Below, in pieces: positions 45,147 through 53,770 of a DNA stretch of 64,000 nt. Origin of the DNA: Arthrobacter sp. MYb227. GTDB lineage: Bacteria; Actinomycetota; Actinomycetes; Actinomycetales; Micrococcaceae. The translations under genes and the position numbers were made by a program. How positions within the stretch are numbered: the first letter of the stretch is position 1; every line of letters begins with the position of its first letter. Below the pieces are notes generated by a model that saw nothing but the letters and a program-made list of their open reading frames with translations, made no database searches and had not been told where the DNA came from. Location of the stretch: the NCBI RefSeq assembly GCF_002975435.1, contig NZ_PCPT01000001.1, forward strand, positions 1-64,000, given 5' to 3'.

Positions 45147-46694
45147 TCAGGCCCGGTCCTTGGTCGAAGTCGCGGCCCGACGTGGCAGGCTGCGCCCGAG
45201 GAAGAACTCGGGTCTGCGTACCACGGCCCCGATCAGGAACAATGCACCGAGGGCAATAATGCCAACTCCGATGACAAAGACCAGTCCGATTCCAAAAATC
45301 TCGGACCCCGAGCCATAGGCCGGGTCCCAGGAATCAATTGAGGTCTGAATGAACACTGCAACCAACGCGATGCCACCGAGCAGTGGAGCGAGCAGGCGCA
45401 ACATGAAGTTGCGCACGGAGTCCAGCGCGGTGTGCCGGAAATACCAGACACAAGCCAGGGCGGTGAGCCCATAGTAGAAGCAGATCATCATGCCCAGCGC
45501 CAAAATCGTGTCATTAAGAACGTTATTGCTCAGCACACGCATCAACGCGTAGAAACCGGCCGACACACCACCGGCAACTATCGTGGCAAAGGCCGGGGAC
45601 TTGAATTTGTTGATCGAGGCAAAGCGCTTGGGCAATGCACCGTGGTGGGCAATGGCAAGCAGTGAACGGGCCGGGGAGATCATGGTGGACTGTAGCGACG
45701 CGGCACAGGAGGAAAGCACAGCCAGCGAGAGCAGAATCGCGAACGGACCCATCACCGGAGCTGCAATTGAGGTGAACACATTTTCTGCGTTCTCCGGGTT
45801 GCGCAACCCCAGCCCGGTCTCGCCAATGCCGGCAAACATGACCATGGCAATGGAACCGATCAGGTAAATGGCAAGAACACCAATAGCTGTCAACGCCGCG
45901 GCACGACCGGAGGTTTTCTCACCGTTTTTGGTTTCCTCGTTCATGGTCAGGCATACGTCCCAGCCCCAGAAGGCAAAGATCGAAAGGCTCAGGCCCACGG
46001 CAAAGGCGGAGAACGAATCAATATGCATGGGGTTGAACCATGAGGCGTCGAAGGCCAAGTGTCCTGGTTGCGCCGAAGCTTTGGACATGGCTCCGATGGT
46101 GAACCAGGCCAGCACCGCCAATTGGAAGCCGACAAGTACGTATTGCACCATGCGGGTGGTGGTCAGTCCGCGGCAGGCAATGAATACCGCAGCGCCAACG
46201 AACACGAGGCAGGTCAGGATATTGATGCCCTTGTGTGCCGAAAGCTCGGCCAGTGCGGGGTTTCCGGTGGCCTGGGCCAAGAAGAGATAGAAGAAGTCAA
46301 CCGCGACCCCGGCGAGGTTGGAGAGCACAATGATGTTTGCCGCCAAGAGTCCCCAGCCACCCAGCCAACCCAGCACCGGACCGAAGGCCTGGGAGACCCA
46401 GGTGAAGGTCGTACCCGAGTCCGGGGTATCGGCGTTTAGTTCGCGGTAGGCAAGGGCCACCAGGAACATGGGAATGAACCCGATAATGAAGATGGCCGGC
46501 AGCTGGGTGCCAATGGCTTGAACCGTGGGACCAATCGAAGACGTCAAAACGTAAGCCGGCGCGATGGTAGAAATACCGATCATGACCGCCGCGAAGAGTC
46601 CGAGCTGACCGGCGGCCAGACCCTTGGAGCGGATCAGTCCCGAATCCGAGGCGGGTACCGGCGCCTTGGGGCGCCGTGCCGTTGAAAGACTCAT
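45147..46694 (-). CDS. APC-family amino acid/polyamine permease
   Basis: A 515-aa protein with 12 membrane segments. It begins with KGLAAGQLGLFAAVMIGISTI and has the substrate-site glycine-rich start APAYVLTSSIG, then DTPDSGTTFTWVSQAFGP and FAFWGWDVCLTMNEETKNG. Pattern of the amino-acid/choline or polyamine transporters. Its start overlaps the agmatine deiminase stop (ATGA), so agmatine, putrescine or an amino acid is a likely substrate (inference). Confidence 0.9.
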   Translation of the reverse strand: MSLSTARRPKAPVPASDSGLIRSKGLAAGQLGLFAAVMIGISTIAPAYVLTSSIGPTVQAIGTQLPAIFIIGFIPMFLVALAYRELNADTPDSGTTFTWVSQAFGPVLGWLGGWGLLAANIIVLSNLAGVAVDFFYLFLAQATGNPALAELSAHKGINILTCLVFVGAAVFIACRGLTTTRMVQYVLVGFQLAVLAWFTIGAMSKASAQPGHLAFDASWFNPMHIDSFSAFAVGLSLSIFAFWGWDVCLTMNEETKNGEKTSGRAAALTAIGVLAIYLIGSIAMVMFAGIGETGLGLRNPENAENVFTSIAAPVMGPFAILLSLAVLSSCAASLQSTMISPARSLLAIAHHGALPKRFASINKFKSPAFATIVAGGVSAGFYALMRVLSNNVLNDTILALGMMICFYYGLTALACVWYFRHTALDSVRNFMLRLLAPLLGGIALVAVFIQTSIDSWDPAYGSGSEIFGIGLVFVIGVGIIALGALFLIGAVVRRPEFFLGRSLPRRAATSTKDRA

Positions 46695-47722
46695 GACTGT
46701 TGCTTTCCGGCTACTGGTTCTTGCTGAGTGATGCAGTGGATTCCGCCACCACGGGCGTACAGTTCGCGGGCATCGACGCCCACGACCTTGCGTCCGAGGT
46801 AGGCCTGCTCCAGCAGCGCGAGCGCTTTTTCATCGTTCGGGTCATCGAAAGTGCAGGCAACCACGCCGCCGTTGATAACCAGATGATTGATGTAGCTATA
46901 GTCGACAAAGCCTTCCGAATCGCGCAGGACGGTGGGTGCAGGAACCTCGATGAGCGTGAACTCGCGTCCCTTGGCATCGGTGGCACCGCGGAAGGTGGAG
47001 ATCAGCTCCTTGGAGATTTCATAGTCCGGGTGCTCGGGATTTTGCTGGGAATGGATGAGTACGGTTCCCGGGGAGGAAATTGTGGCGACGATGTCGACGT
47101 GTCCGCGGGTACCGAACTCCTCGGTGTCGCGGGCCAGACCGCGTGGCAGCCAGTGCACCTTGGTAGCTCCCAGCGTGCGGGCGAATTCGGCCTCGACTTC
47201 TACCTTGGTGATTCCGGGGTTGCGTCCCGGATCCAGCTGGACCGATTCGGTGGCCAGCACGGTGCCTTCACCATCGACGTGGATGGCACCGCCCTCGTTG
47301 ACTAGGGCGGAGGAAATACGTGGGACGCCTGCCCAGTCGGCTACCGCGGCGCCTACCTTCGCGTCCTTGTCCCATTCCGCCCAGTCTTGGGCTCCCCAAC
47401 CGTTGAAGATCCAGTCAACGGCTGCGAGTTCGCCTGCATCATTAGTGACGAAGGTGGGCCCGATATCGCGCATCCAAGCATCATTGAGTTCCGCCGTGCG
47501 GATCTCAATGCGTTCATCGAGATACTTAGCTGCCTGAGAATCTGCCGGGTCTACAACCATGATGACCGGGGCAAACTCCGCAACGGCATGGGCGACGTTG
47601 GCCCAGGTTTGCCGTGCGGCGTGGGCCTGCTCCGCGGTTTCCCCCAGGGCATAGCCCTCATGGGGGAATGCCATCCAGACGCGTTTCTGGGCCGAGGTCT
47701 CGGCGGGCATGTTCCAGCTCAT
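46691..47722 (-). CDS. aguA: Agmatine deiminase family protein
   Basis: A 343-aa protein of the guanidino-group-modifying fold. It has RVWMAFPHEGYALG, AWMRDIGPTFVTND, DWIFNGWG, NEGGAIHVDGEGTVLATES, RGHVDIVATI (His) and the catalytic Cys in RGGGIHCITQQEP. It would convert agmatine to N-carbamoylputrescine and ammonia. ATG 47722 has GGAGAAATACC upstream. First gene of a three-gene minus-strand cluster divergent from a TetR regulator. No aguB nitrilase-type gene is present. Confidence 0.93.
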   Translation of the reverse strand: MSWNMPAETSAQKRVWMAFPHEGYALGETAEQAHAARQTWANVAHAVAEFAPVIMVVDPADSQAAKYLDERIEIRTAELNDAWMRDIGPTFVTNDAGELAAVDWIFNGWGAQDWAEWDKDAKVGAAVADWAGVPRISSALVNEGGAIHVDGEGTVLATESVQLDPGRNPGITKVEVEAEFARTLGATKVHWLPRGLARDTEEFGTRGHVDIVATISSPGTVLIHSQQNPEHPDYEISKELISTFRGATDAKGREFTLIEVPAPTVLRDSEGFVDYSYINHLVINGGVVACTFDDPNDEKALALLEQAYLGRKVVGVDARELYARGGGIHCITQQEPVAGKQQS

Positions 47723-47806
47723 GGTATTTCTCCTGCAAATGCTTGGTGGGCGACGATTCCTCCGGATACTCCGGGAAAAATTTCGAGGAGTGGAGAGGGC
47801 CATCAC

Positions 47807-47831
47807 ATTAAATGAATGTCGTTCGTTTAAT
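47807..47831. promoter_or_regulatory. Operator-like dyad 1
   Basis: ATTAAATGAA-N5-TTCGTTTAAT, a 10-bp inverted repeat with one mismatch, in the gap between aguA and the TetR gene. A related dyad lies 55 bp away. Probably the TetR binding site. Confidence 0.65.
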
Positions 47832-47862
47832 TATGGTGGTTCAGCTCACGTGGCGCAAGGGG

Positions 47863-47885
47863 TTAAACGAATTTGATTCGTTAGA
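47863..47885. promoter_or_regulatory. Operator-like dyad 2
   Basis: TTAAACGAA-N5-TTCGTTAGA, the same half-site and spacing as the dyad at 47807 but less perfect (7 of 9). It lies 46 bases before the regulator's ATG, fitting autoregulation. Confidence 0.6.
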
Positions 47886-47931
47886 ATTGATATGTCAAAA
47901 TCCCAACGCACGCAGGAGCACAATACCCGCC

Positions 47932-48564
47932 ATGGCTCGCCCACTCAGCCCCAAGCTCTCGGCCCCCGCTATCGCAGATGCGGCACTTGCACTAGTGGAC
48001 AAGCACGGCGAATTCACAATTCCCGCCCTAGCCAAGGCCATGTCCGTGAGCCCTTCATCGCTTTACAATCACGTCACATCCAAGGACGACATCATTGAAA
48101 TGATGCGTGGTCGAGCCATGGGTGAGATTCAGCTACCGCAGGCAGACGGGGATTGGGTCAACACACTACGGCTAATTGCCAAGGGCTATATGCGTTCCTA
48201 CGCCAAGCACCCAAAGCTCATTCCGTTATTTACCGCCCACACGGTCCGCGACCGCGGTACCTTGCGGGTATACGACCATTTGGCAGAGGCTTTCGCTACC
48301 GGCGGGTTCGACGCAGTTGACTCGCTGGCCGCCATCACGGTGCTTGACTCATTCGTGCTGGGCTCGGCACTCGATGCCGCGGCGCCCGCGCAGGTTTGGG
48401 CGTCAACCGAGGAAAACTCCGCGGCCCTGAATACCGCACTTGAAGCAGGGCTGGCCGTGCAGGATAGGGCCTGGAAGACCTTTGAGTACGGTCTAGAAAT
48501 ACTCCTAGCTGGCTTCAAAGGTCAAGCAAGTACGGCACCGCAAAGGGCTGCCTCGAGGAAATAA
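47932..48564 (+). CDS. TetR-family transcriptional regulator
   Basis: A 210-aa protein. The N-terminal helix-turn-helix region is SAPAIADAALALVDKHGEFTI, PALAKAMSVSPSSLYNHVTSKD. A helical ligand-binding domain follows (TetR C-terminal type). Divergent from aguA-permease-amidase; two dyads in the shared gap suggest it represses both sides and responds to agmatine or a product (inference). ATG 47932 is the family-typical start; AGGAG is 13 bases away, rather far. Confidence 0.88.
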   Translation: MARPLSPKLSAPAIADAALALVDKHGEFTIPALAKAMSVSPSSLYNHVTSKDDIIEMMRGRAMGEIQLPQADGDWVNTLRLIAKGYMRSYAKHPKLIPLFTAHTVRDRGTLRVYDHLAEAFATGGFDAVDSLAAITVLDSFVLGSALDAAAPAQVWASTEENSAALNTALEAGLAVQDRAWKTFEYGLEILLAGFKGQASTAPQRAASRK

Positions 48565-48572
48565 TGGTTCAT

Positions 48573-49295
48573 TCAGGAGTCTTGCCGCGGTTGCACGCGG
48601 TAGTGATACCGAGAAACGGTTTCAAAGCCGAGGGATTCATAAAGTCCGCGGGCAACGTCATTTAACGCGGTGACCTGTAGCCAAAGCCCAGAGAGCTTGT
48701 GGCGAGCCGCTTCCTTGATCAGGCCAAGTAGCAGGGCTCGCGCATATCCACGAGACCTAAAATGCTCGCGGGTCACAACACAATAAATTCCACCAAGCTC
48801 ACCAACTAAAGCGAGCCGCGCCACGGCTACCACGATGTTTTCATGGATGAGTGAAGCGTAGATTGCTTCAGTGTTTGTGAGAATTTGTACGCTTATCGAT
48901 TGTTCTGCGGCGAGGCGTGGACCCTCAACGTTCCAAAAGGTTTCCAACCACGCTGGGCTTGGTTGGTTCGAGAAAATCAGTCGTTGATCATCATCTTCAT
49001 CGTGGGCCTCTCCATCCAAGGCCAAATATTGAACCAGGGTTGGAGAGTCGGCAAGATATCCACGCGCCGCTAAAACTTTATCTAGGTTCTGCGGCAATGA
49101 ATCGTCACTAATCTGAAAAACCGTCGGCAGCCCACGGGCCTCATAGAGATTTTCAACTTCTACGAGTGTGCCAAGGACGTCCGACGGTTCAGAAAGTGGA
49201 AGTACTGAATTTGCACGTTTGGTGACACCGTGCGAGAAGCGGGCTACCCCACCATCAACGGGTTGTTCACTAAGTGCCCGCCATCCCCTGGACAT
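48573..49295 (-). CDS. GNAT-family N-acetyltransferase
   Basis: A 240-aa protein. The N-terminal part has GVTKRANSVLPL, EARGLPTVFQISDD, as in a group of GNAT proteins with an added N-terminal domain. The acetyl-CoA motif is GIYCVVTREHFRSRGYARALL, then LWLQVTALNDVARGLYESLGF. Substrate unknown. ATG 49295 avoids overlap with hisF; a GTG at 49343 would overlap it by 26 bases. Likely in the his transcript. Confidence 0.85.
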   Translation of the reverse strand: MSRGWRALSEQPVDGGVARFSHGVTKRANSVLPLSEPSDVLGTLVEVENLYEARGLPTVFQISDDSLPQNLDKVLAARGYLADSPTLVQYLALDGEAHDEDDDQRLIFSNQPSPAWLETFWNVEGPRLAAEQSISVQILTNTEAIYASLIHENIVVAVARLALVGELGGIYCVVTREHFRSRGYARALLLGLIKEAARHKLSGLWLQVTALNDVARGLYESLGFETVSRYHYRVQPRQDS

Positions 49296-49317
49296 GGTTT
49301 CATCCAGGGCGTTGGGC

Positions 49318-50088
49318 TTAGCGAACCGGGAATCCTGCTTCACGGATCGCGTCCTTGACCTGCTTGATCATGTCATCTGGGCCAAAGTGGAAGATCGATG
49401 CGGCAAGTACAGCATTAGCGCCAGCTTCGATGGCCGGTGGGAAGTGCTCCGGTCCCCCGGCGCCACCGGAGGCAATCAGCGGAACGCTGACCTCGGCACG
49501 TACGGCGCGGATCATTTCAAGATCAAAGCCGTCCTTGGTACCATCTGCGTCTATCGAGTTCAGCAGGATTTCTCCCACACCACGCTCGGCAGCTTCCTTG
49601 GCCCAGGCAACGGCGCAACGTCCGGTACCCGTGCGGCCACCATGGGTGGTGACCTCAAAACCCGAAGCCACATCCGGGTTATCGGTACGGCGTGCATCAA
49701 GCGAAAGCACCAAGACCTGCGAGCCGAAACGCGCGGTAATTTCGTTAATAACCTCGGGGCGGTCAACCGCTGCGGTGTTGATCGAGGCCTTATCGGCCCC
49801 GGCACGCAGCAGCCGGTCAACGTCCTCAACGGCACGCACGCCGCCACCGACGGTGAGTGGGATGAAGATCTCTTCGGCAGTTTTGGCAACTACGTCATAG
49901 GTGGTTTCACGGTTGCCCGAAGAGGCAGTGACGTCGAGGAAGGTGATTTCATCTGCACCGGCGGCGTTGTAACGCTTGGCCAGCTCTACCGGGTCTCCCG
50001 CATCGCGCAGCCCCTCGAAGTTCACACCCTTCACGACTCGTCCGGCATCAACATCAAGGCAAGGGATCACTCGGATCGCAACAGTCAT
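49318..50088 (-). CDS. hisF: Imidazole glycerol phosphate synthase cyclase subunit
   Basis: A 256-aa TIM barrel. It has [19 protein letters not shown] with the catalytic Asp, [29 protein letters not shown], the second catalytic Asp in [14 protein letters not shown], and [13 protein letters not shown]. It makes IGP and AICAR with HisH; hisH is not in the window. Lies 79 bases after hisG. Confidence 0.97.
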   Translation of the reverse strand: MTVAIRVIPCLDVDAGRVVKGVNFEGLRDAGDPVELAKRYNAAGADEITFLDVTASSGNRETTYDVVAKTAEEIFIPLTVGGGVRAVEDVDRLLRAGADKASINTAAVDRPEVINEITARFGSQVLVLSLDARRTDNPDVASGFEVTTHGGRTGTGRCAVAWAKEAAERGVGEILLNSIDADGTKDGFDLEMIRAVRAEVSVPLIASGGAGGPEHFPPAIEAGANAVLAASIFHFGPDDMIKQVKDAIREAGFPVR

Positions 50089-50167
50089 GAAGGATCAACT
50101 CCTGGAAAAGTAATGAAGATCTGTGAATCTTCGAGGTGTACTGCGCTATGCGTCAGGGGACGGAAAG

Positions 50168-51016
50168 TTAGATGCGGCAGGCGTGGATCTGGCTGACCAA
50201 GATGGCACGGGCACCGAGGTCGTAGAGCTCATCCATGATGTTGTTTGTCTGGTTTTTCTTCACCATGGCACGTACCGCAACCCAATCCGAGTCCTGCAAT
50301 GGGGAAACGGTTGGGGATTCCAAGCCCGGAGTCAGGCGGCAGGCTTCATCGGCTTGGTCACGGCGCACGTCGTAGTCGAGCATGACATAGCGGCGGGCCA
50401 CCAGCACACCCATCAGGCGGCGCTTGAGCACCTCAAGGCCCGCCGGATTGGTTCCGGTACGGCCAATAAGTACTGCCTCGGACTTCAAGATGGGATCGCC
50501 AAAGACTTCCATGCCCGCGGCCTTGAGCGTGTTACCGGTTTCAACAACATCGGCAATCGCGTCGGCAACGCCCAGGCGTACCGAGGATTCGACGGCGCCA
50601 TCGAGGCGGACCACCGATGCGTCAATGTTGTTTTCTTTCAGGTAGCTGCGCAGCAGTGCGTCGTAGCTGGTGGCAATGCGCTTGCCATTGAGCTCATCCT
50701 GGTGGGTGAAGGAACCTGCGGGGCCGGCGAAGCGGAAGGTTGCGTTGCCGATTCCCAGCGGCAGGACCTCATCTACATGATCGTTGACCTCAGCATCGAG
50801 GTAAAGATCGCGTCCGGTGATGCCAACATCGAGGATGCCGCCGCCGACGTACACGGCAATATCGCGTGGACGCAGGTAGAAGAATTCAACATCATTATCC
50901 GGATCGACCATGACCAGTTCACGGCTGTCGCGGCGCTGGACGTATCCGGCCTCCAGCAACATGGTCGAGGCGATTTCGGAAAGGGCTCCCTTATTGGGAA
51001 GTGCTACTCGCAACAT
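50168..51016 (-). CDS. hisG: ATP phosphoribosyltransferase (long form)
   Basis: A 282-aa protein with MLRVALPNKGALSEIASTML at the start, VGGGILDVGITGRDLYLD, ATSYDALLRSYLKE, VADAIADVVETGNTLKAAGME, and a C-terminal ACT-like regulatory domain (QDSDWVAVRAMVKKNQ). First, feedback-controlled step of histidine synthesis. Follows hisE by 122 bases. Confidence 0.97.
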   Translation of the reverse strand: MLRVALPNKGALSEIASTMLLEAGYVQRRDSRELVMVDPDNDVEFFYLRPRDIAVYVGGGILDVGITGRDLYLDAEVNDHVDEVLPLGIGNATFRFAGPAGSFTHQDELNGKRIATSYDALLRSYLKENNIDASVVRLDGAVESSVRLGVADAIADVVETGNTLKAAGMEVFGDPILKSEAVLIGRTGTNPAGLEVLKRRLMGVLVARRYVMLDYDVRRDQADEACRLTPGLESPTVSPLQDSDWVAVRAMVKKNQTNNIMDELYDLGARAILVSQIHACRI

Positions 51017-51138
51017 AAGGCGTTTCTCGTTTCAGACTCTGGGGGGGGTATTACGGCATGAGGACAACAAATTGTGGCTTGTTGGCCGCCGCTGCATGGG
51101 GATCAAAGAAATGGAAAAATCGATCCCGAAAGCGGCGG

Positions 51139-51402
51139 CTAGAGATGCTTGTAAACGTCCTGCAGAGTTAGCCCCTTGGCGATCATCATCACCTGAAGGT
51201 GGTAGAGCAGCTGGGAGATTTCTTCCGCTGCTGCTTCATTGCTTTCGTATTCGGCAGCCATCCACACTTCGGCGGCTTCCTCGACTACCTTTTTTCCGAT
51301 GCCATGGACGCCCGAGTCCAGTTCGGCGACTGTACGCGAACCTTCGGGGCGGGCCTTGGCTTTCTCGGAAAGCTCGGCGAAGAGGGTGTCAAAAGTTTTC
51401 AC
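51139..51402 (-). CDS. hisE: Phosphoribosyl-ATP pyrophosphatase
   Basis: An 87-aa all-helical MazG-like protein. It carries [20 protein letters not shown] with the acidic metal site, then [18 protein letters not shown]. Second step of histidine synthesis. Divergent from the HIT gene; the 148-base gap holds their promoters. Confidence 0.95.
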   Translation of the reverse strand: MKTFDTLFAELSEKAKARPEGSRTVAELDSGVHGIGKKVVEEAAEVWMAAEYESNEAAAEEISQLLYHLQVMMIAKGLTLQDVYKHL

Positions 51403-51550
51403 ATAAACAGACTAGCCCGGTGTACCCATCCGACTCACAACCACCCCCGCAATGTGACGAAGGACTCGCGCCCAGCGCCAAAGATGACGCAACCATGACT
51501 AACTGCGGGTATTTGTTGCCCCAGAAACCTCTTAATCTGCGATTAGGCTC

Positions 51551-51970
51551 ATGAGCATGGATGAAGACTGCATTTTTTGCCAGATTATTGCCGGCCGAGT
51601 GACAGGTTTCGTCATTGCAGCAAACAAGTTGTGTGTTGCCTTTCTTGACGCACGGCCGCTAAATCCCGGACACACCTTGGTCGTACCGCGCGCACACCAT
51701 AGAGACTTGCACTCAATGGACGAACAAACCAGTGCCGCAATGTTTAATCTTGCGCAGCAGGTTGCCAATAAGCTGAAATCCTCCGAGCTACCCTGCGATG
51801 GGATCAGCTTGGAGATGTCCAATGGCGCCGCCGCCGAGCAATCTATATTTCATGCGCATCTTCATGTGGTGCCACGCCTGATCGGCGATGGGCTTGGTCG
51901 AGTCGAGCCACCAATCGCGCGACCAGGCCACGGCGCGCTAGCTGCCACAGCCCGGCTACTTTCCGCGTAG
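51551..51970 (+). CDS. HIT-family protein
   Basis: A 139-aa histidine-triad nucleotide hydrolase. It has DCIFCQIIAGRV at the start, FLDARPLNPGHTLVVPRAHH in the middle and the triad as FHAHLHVVPR. Cleaves nucleoside phosphoramidates or similar. A second ATG at 51557 is an equal start candidate. Confidence 0.9.
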   Translation: MSMDEDCIFCQIIAGRVTGFVIAANKLCVAFLDARPLNPGHTLVVPRAHHRDLHSMDEQTSAAMFNLAQQVANKLKSSELPCDGISLEMSNGAAAEQSIFHAHLHVVPRLIGDGLGRVEPPIARPGHGALAATARLLSA

Positions 51971-52057
51971 TTGCGGTTGCGGTCGCCAGCTAGCCGACCC
52001 TTCCCTGGCGATGATGTACGGGGCTATGCTCAGGAAAATAGACCCTAGGAGGTTTCA

Positions 52058-52462
52058 ATGCCCAGCTTCGGCTTGCCATCGCATATTGATTGATCCGTCT
52101 CCGACGTTGAGGCAAGCTCCCAGTGGTATTGCGATGCCCTTGGACTCAGACGTGCTCTGCGTGTGGATCTAGATAACCGAATCATGGTGGTGCTCGTGCA
52201 TCGCGAAACCGGGTTGATCATTGGCCTGAACCAGCACACAGCACTCCCCATCACGGTATTTGATGATCGGAATGTGGGACTCGATCACATTGGCTTCGGC
52301 GTTGCTGAGCGTGCCGAGCTTGATGAGTGGGAAAAACACCTCAGTTCCCTCAACGTGACGCATTCACCAGCCGAGGACACCGCTCATGGTTCGGCGCTGG
52401 TTTTCCGCGACCCCGATAATATCCAGCTCGAATTTTGGTGGCCACGCCCCCGGGGACACTAG
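52058..52462 (+). pseudogene. VOC-family gene with an in-frame TGA
   Basis: From ATG 52058, with AGGAGGTTTCA ahead, the frame reads MPSFGLPSHID, TGA (52091-52093), then SVSDVEASSQWYCDALGLRR. It runs on to ALVFRDPDNIQLEFWWPRP and stops at 52462. Relatives have a Leu at the TGA (HIDLSVSDV pattern). The rest of the 134-codon VOC protein is intact, so this is a recent nonsense mutation or an error. No good restart codon is near. Confidence 0.8.
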
Positions 52463-52552
52463 CCAGAAGCTACAGCACTCTTGACCAAGCTTCTGGCCGG
52501 TCGTAGCGTCAAAGACAGATGATCCCTCGACACCTCCGACGGAGTTGATTGC

Positions 52553-53692
52553 ATGTCCACGCGCGTTTTGGTGTTGGGAGCTGGCTTCGGCGGGCTCGAA
52601 GTCACGGCCGGGCTCTCGGAACGTTTTGGTTCAAACATTGAAATCACGCTCATCGAACGCAACGAGCATTTTGTCTTTGGCTTCTCAAAGCTTGATTTCA
52701 TGTTTGGAAAACGTACCAAGTCCGCAATCAAACATGGTTACGGCACACTTGAGAAGCCCGGTGTGCGCGTCGTACGGGCAAGCATCGAAGTAATTGATCC
52801 GGTAGCCAAGCGCGTCACAACCGACGTGGGTACTTTTGAGGCAGATTTCTTGGTGGTTGCTTTGGGCGCAGACCTGGATCCTTCGGCAACACCGGGTCTC
52901 GTTGAATCAGGCTACGAGTACTACAGCTATGCCGGGGCCGTAGCCGCCCAGACCGCGCTAGAAAATTTCACCGGCGGGCGCATAGTCATTGGAGTTACCG
53001 GTACTCCGTTTAAATGCCCGCCTGCTCCCAGCGAAACAGCTCTTATGCTTCACGACTATTTGGAATCTCGTGGGATCCGTAAGGAATCAGAAATTTCGTT
53101 GGTTATGCCTCTTCCAACCCCTGTTCCGCCCTTGCACGAAGGTTCCCAAGCCCTTTTGGAAGCCTTTGCGACCCGTGGAATTCGCTGGTTTCCCAAGCAC
53201 AGTATCGAGAGGCTGGACCCAGAAACCCGAGAGGTAGTTTGTGCCGATGGTCAGGTCTTTCCCTTTGATCTTTTTCTTGGCGTGCCCACACATGTGGTTC
53301 CCGAGGTTGTTGCGAATTCGGGCATGGCATCTGATGGTTGGATTCCTGTCGATCCGCTAGGCCTGGAAACCAACTATCCGCAGGTCTACGCCATCGGGGA
53401 TGTCACGAGTGTGGGCACCCCGAAGGCCGGAATCTTCGCCGAAGGCCAGGGCCGGGTGGTGGTGGAAAGGATCACCGCACACCTCAACGGGACTCCGACG
53501 GGTGTTGAGTACAACGGCAACGGCATTTGCTATGTGGGATTCGATGCGCAGCGTGTCGCACGATTCGACGTTACTTTTATTACCGGACAGCGCCCCTACG
53601 GAATTTTCGATGCCCCAACCGCGGCCATTTCGCAAGAAAAGGACGATTACGCGGCGTCACGTCTAGTGCGTTGGCTCGGCGCGGAATCCTAA
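52553..53692 (+). CDS. Sulfide:quinone-oxidoreductase-like flavoprotein
   Basis: A 379-aa protein. FAD motif is VLVLGAGFGGLEVTAG (residues 5-20). A redox-type Cys155 lies in GTPFKCPPAPSE, as in SQR and related enzymes. DEVVCADGQVFPFD-like VVCADGQVFPFD and the second FAD motif PQVYAIGDVTSVGTPKAG follow. The second catalytic Cys of true SQR is not obvious in the last part, so another quinone or NAD(P)H reductase role is possible. GGAG lies 8 bases before ATG 52553. Confidence 0.85.
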   Translation: MSTRVLVLGAGFGGLEVTAGLSERFGSNIEITLIERNEHFVFGFSKLDFMFGKRTKSAIKHGYGTLEKPGVRVVRASIEVIDPVAKRVTTDVGTFEADFLVVALGADLDPSATPGLVESGYEYYSYAGAVAAQTALENFTGGRIVIGVTGTPFKCPPAPSETALMLHDYLESRGIRKESEISLVMPLPTPVPPLHEGSQALLEAFATRGIRWFPKHSIERLDPETREVVCADGQVFPFDLFLGVPTHVVPEVVANSGMASDGWIPVDPLGLETNYPQVYAIGDVTSVGTPKAGIFAEGQGRVVVERITAHLNGTPTGVEYNGNGICYVGFDAQRVARFDVTFITGQRPYGIFDAPTAAISQEKDDYAASRLVRWLGAES

Positions 53693-53728
53693 GCATTCTG
53701 CCGATGCAGGCTAGGTAAGGCGCCGGCA

Positions 53729-53758
53729 TGTGGTCGAGGTAGGAATTACGCGACCACA
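53729..53758. terminator. Hairpin between convergent genes
   Basis: An 8-bp stem TGTGGTCG/CGACCACA with a 14-base loop, between the flavoprotein stop and the Ldh-family stop. Probable shared terminator without clear T-run. Confidence 0.5.
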
Positions 53759-53770
53759 CACCGGTAACGA

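Noticed and set aside
49168-51061. Plus-strand open frames of more than 300 codons opposite hisF and hisG
   Set aside because: The opposite strand encodes complete, motif-bearing his enzymes; the plus-strand products show no recognisable domain.
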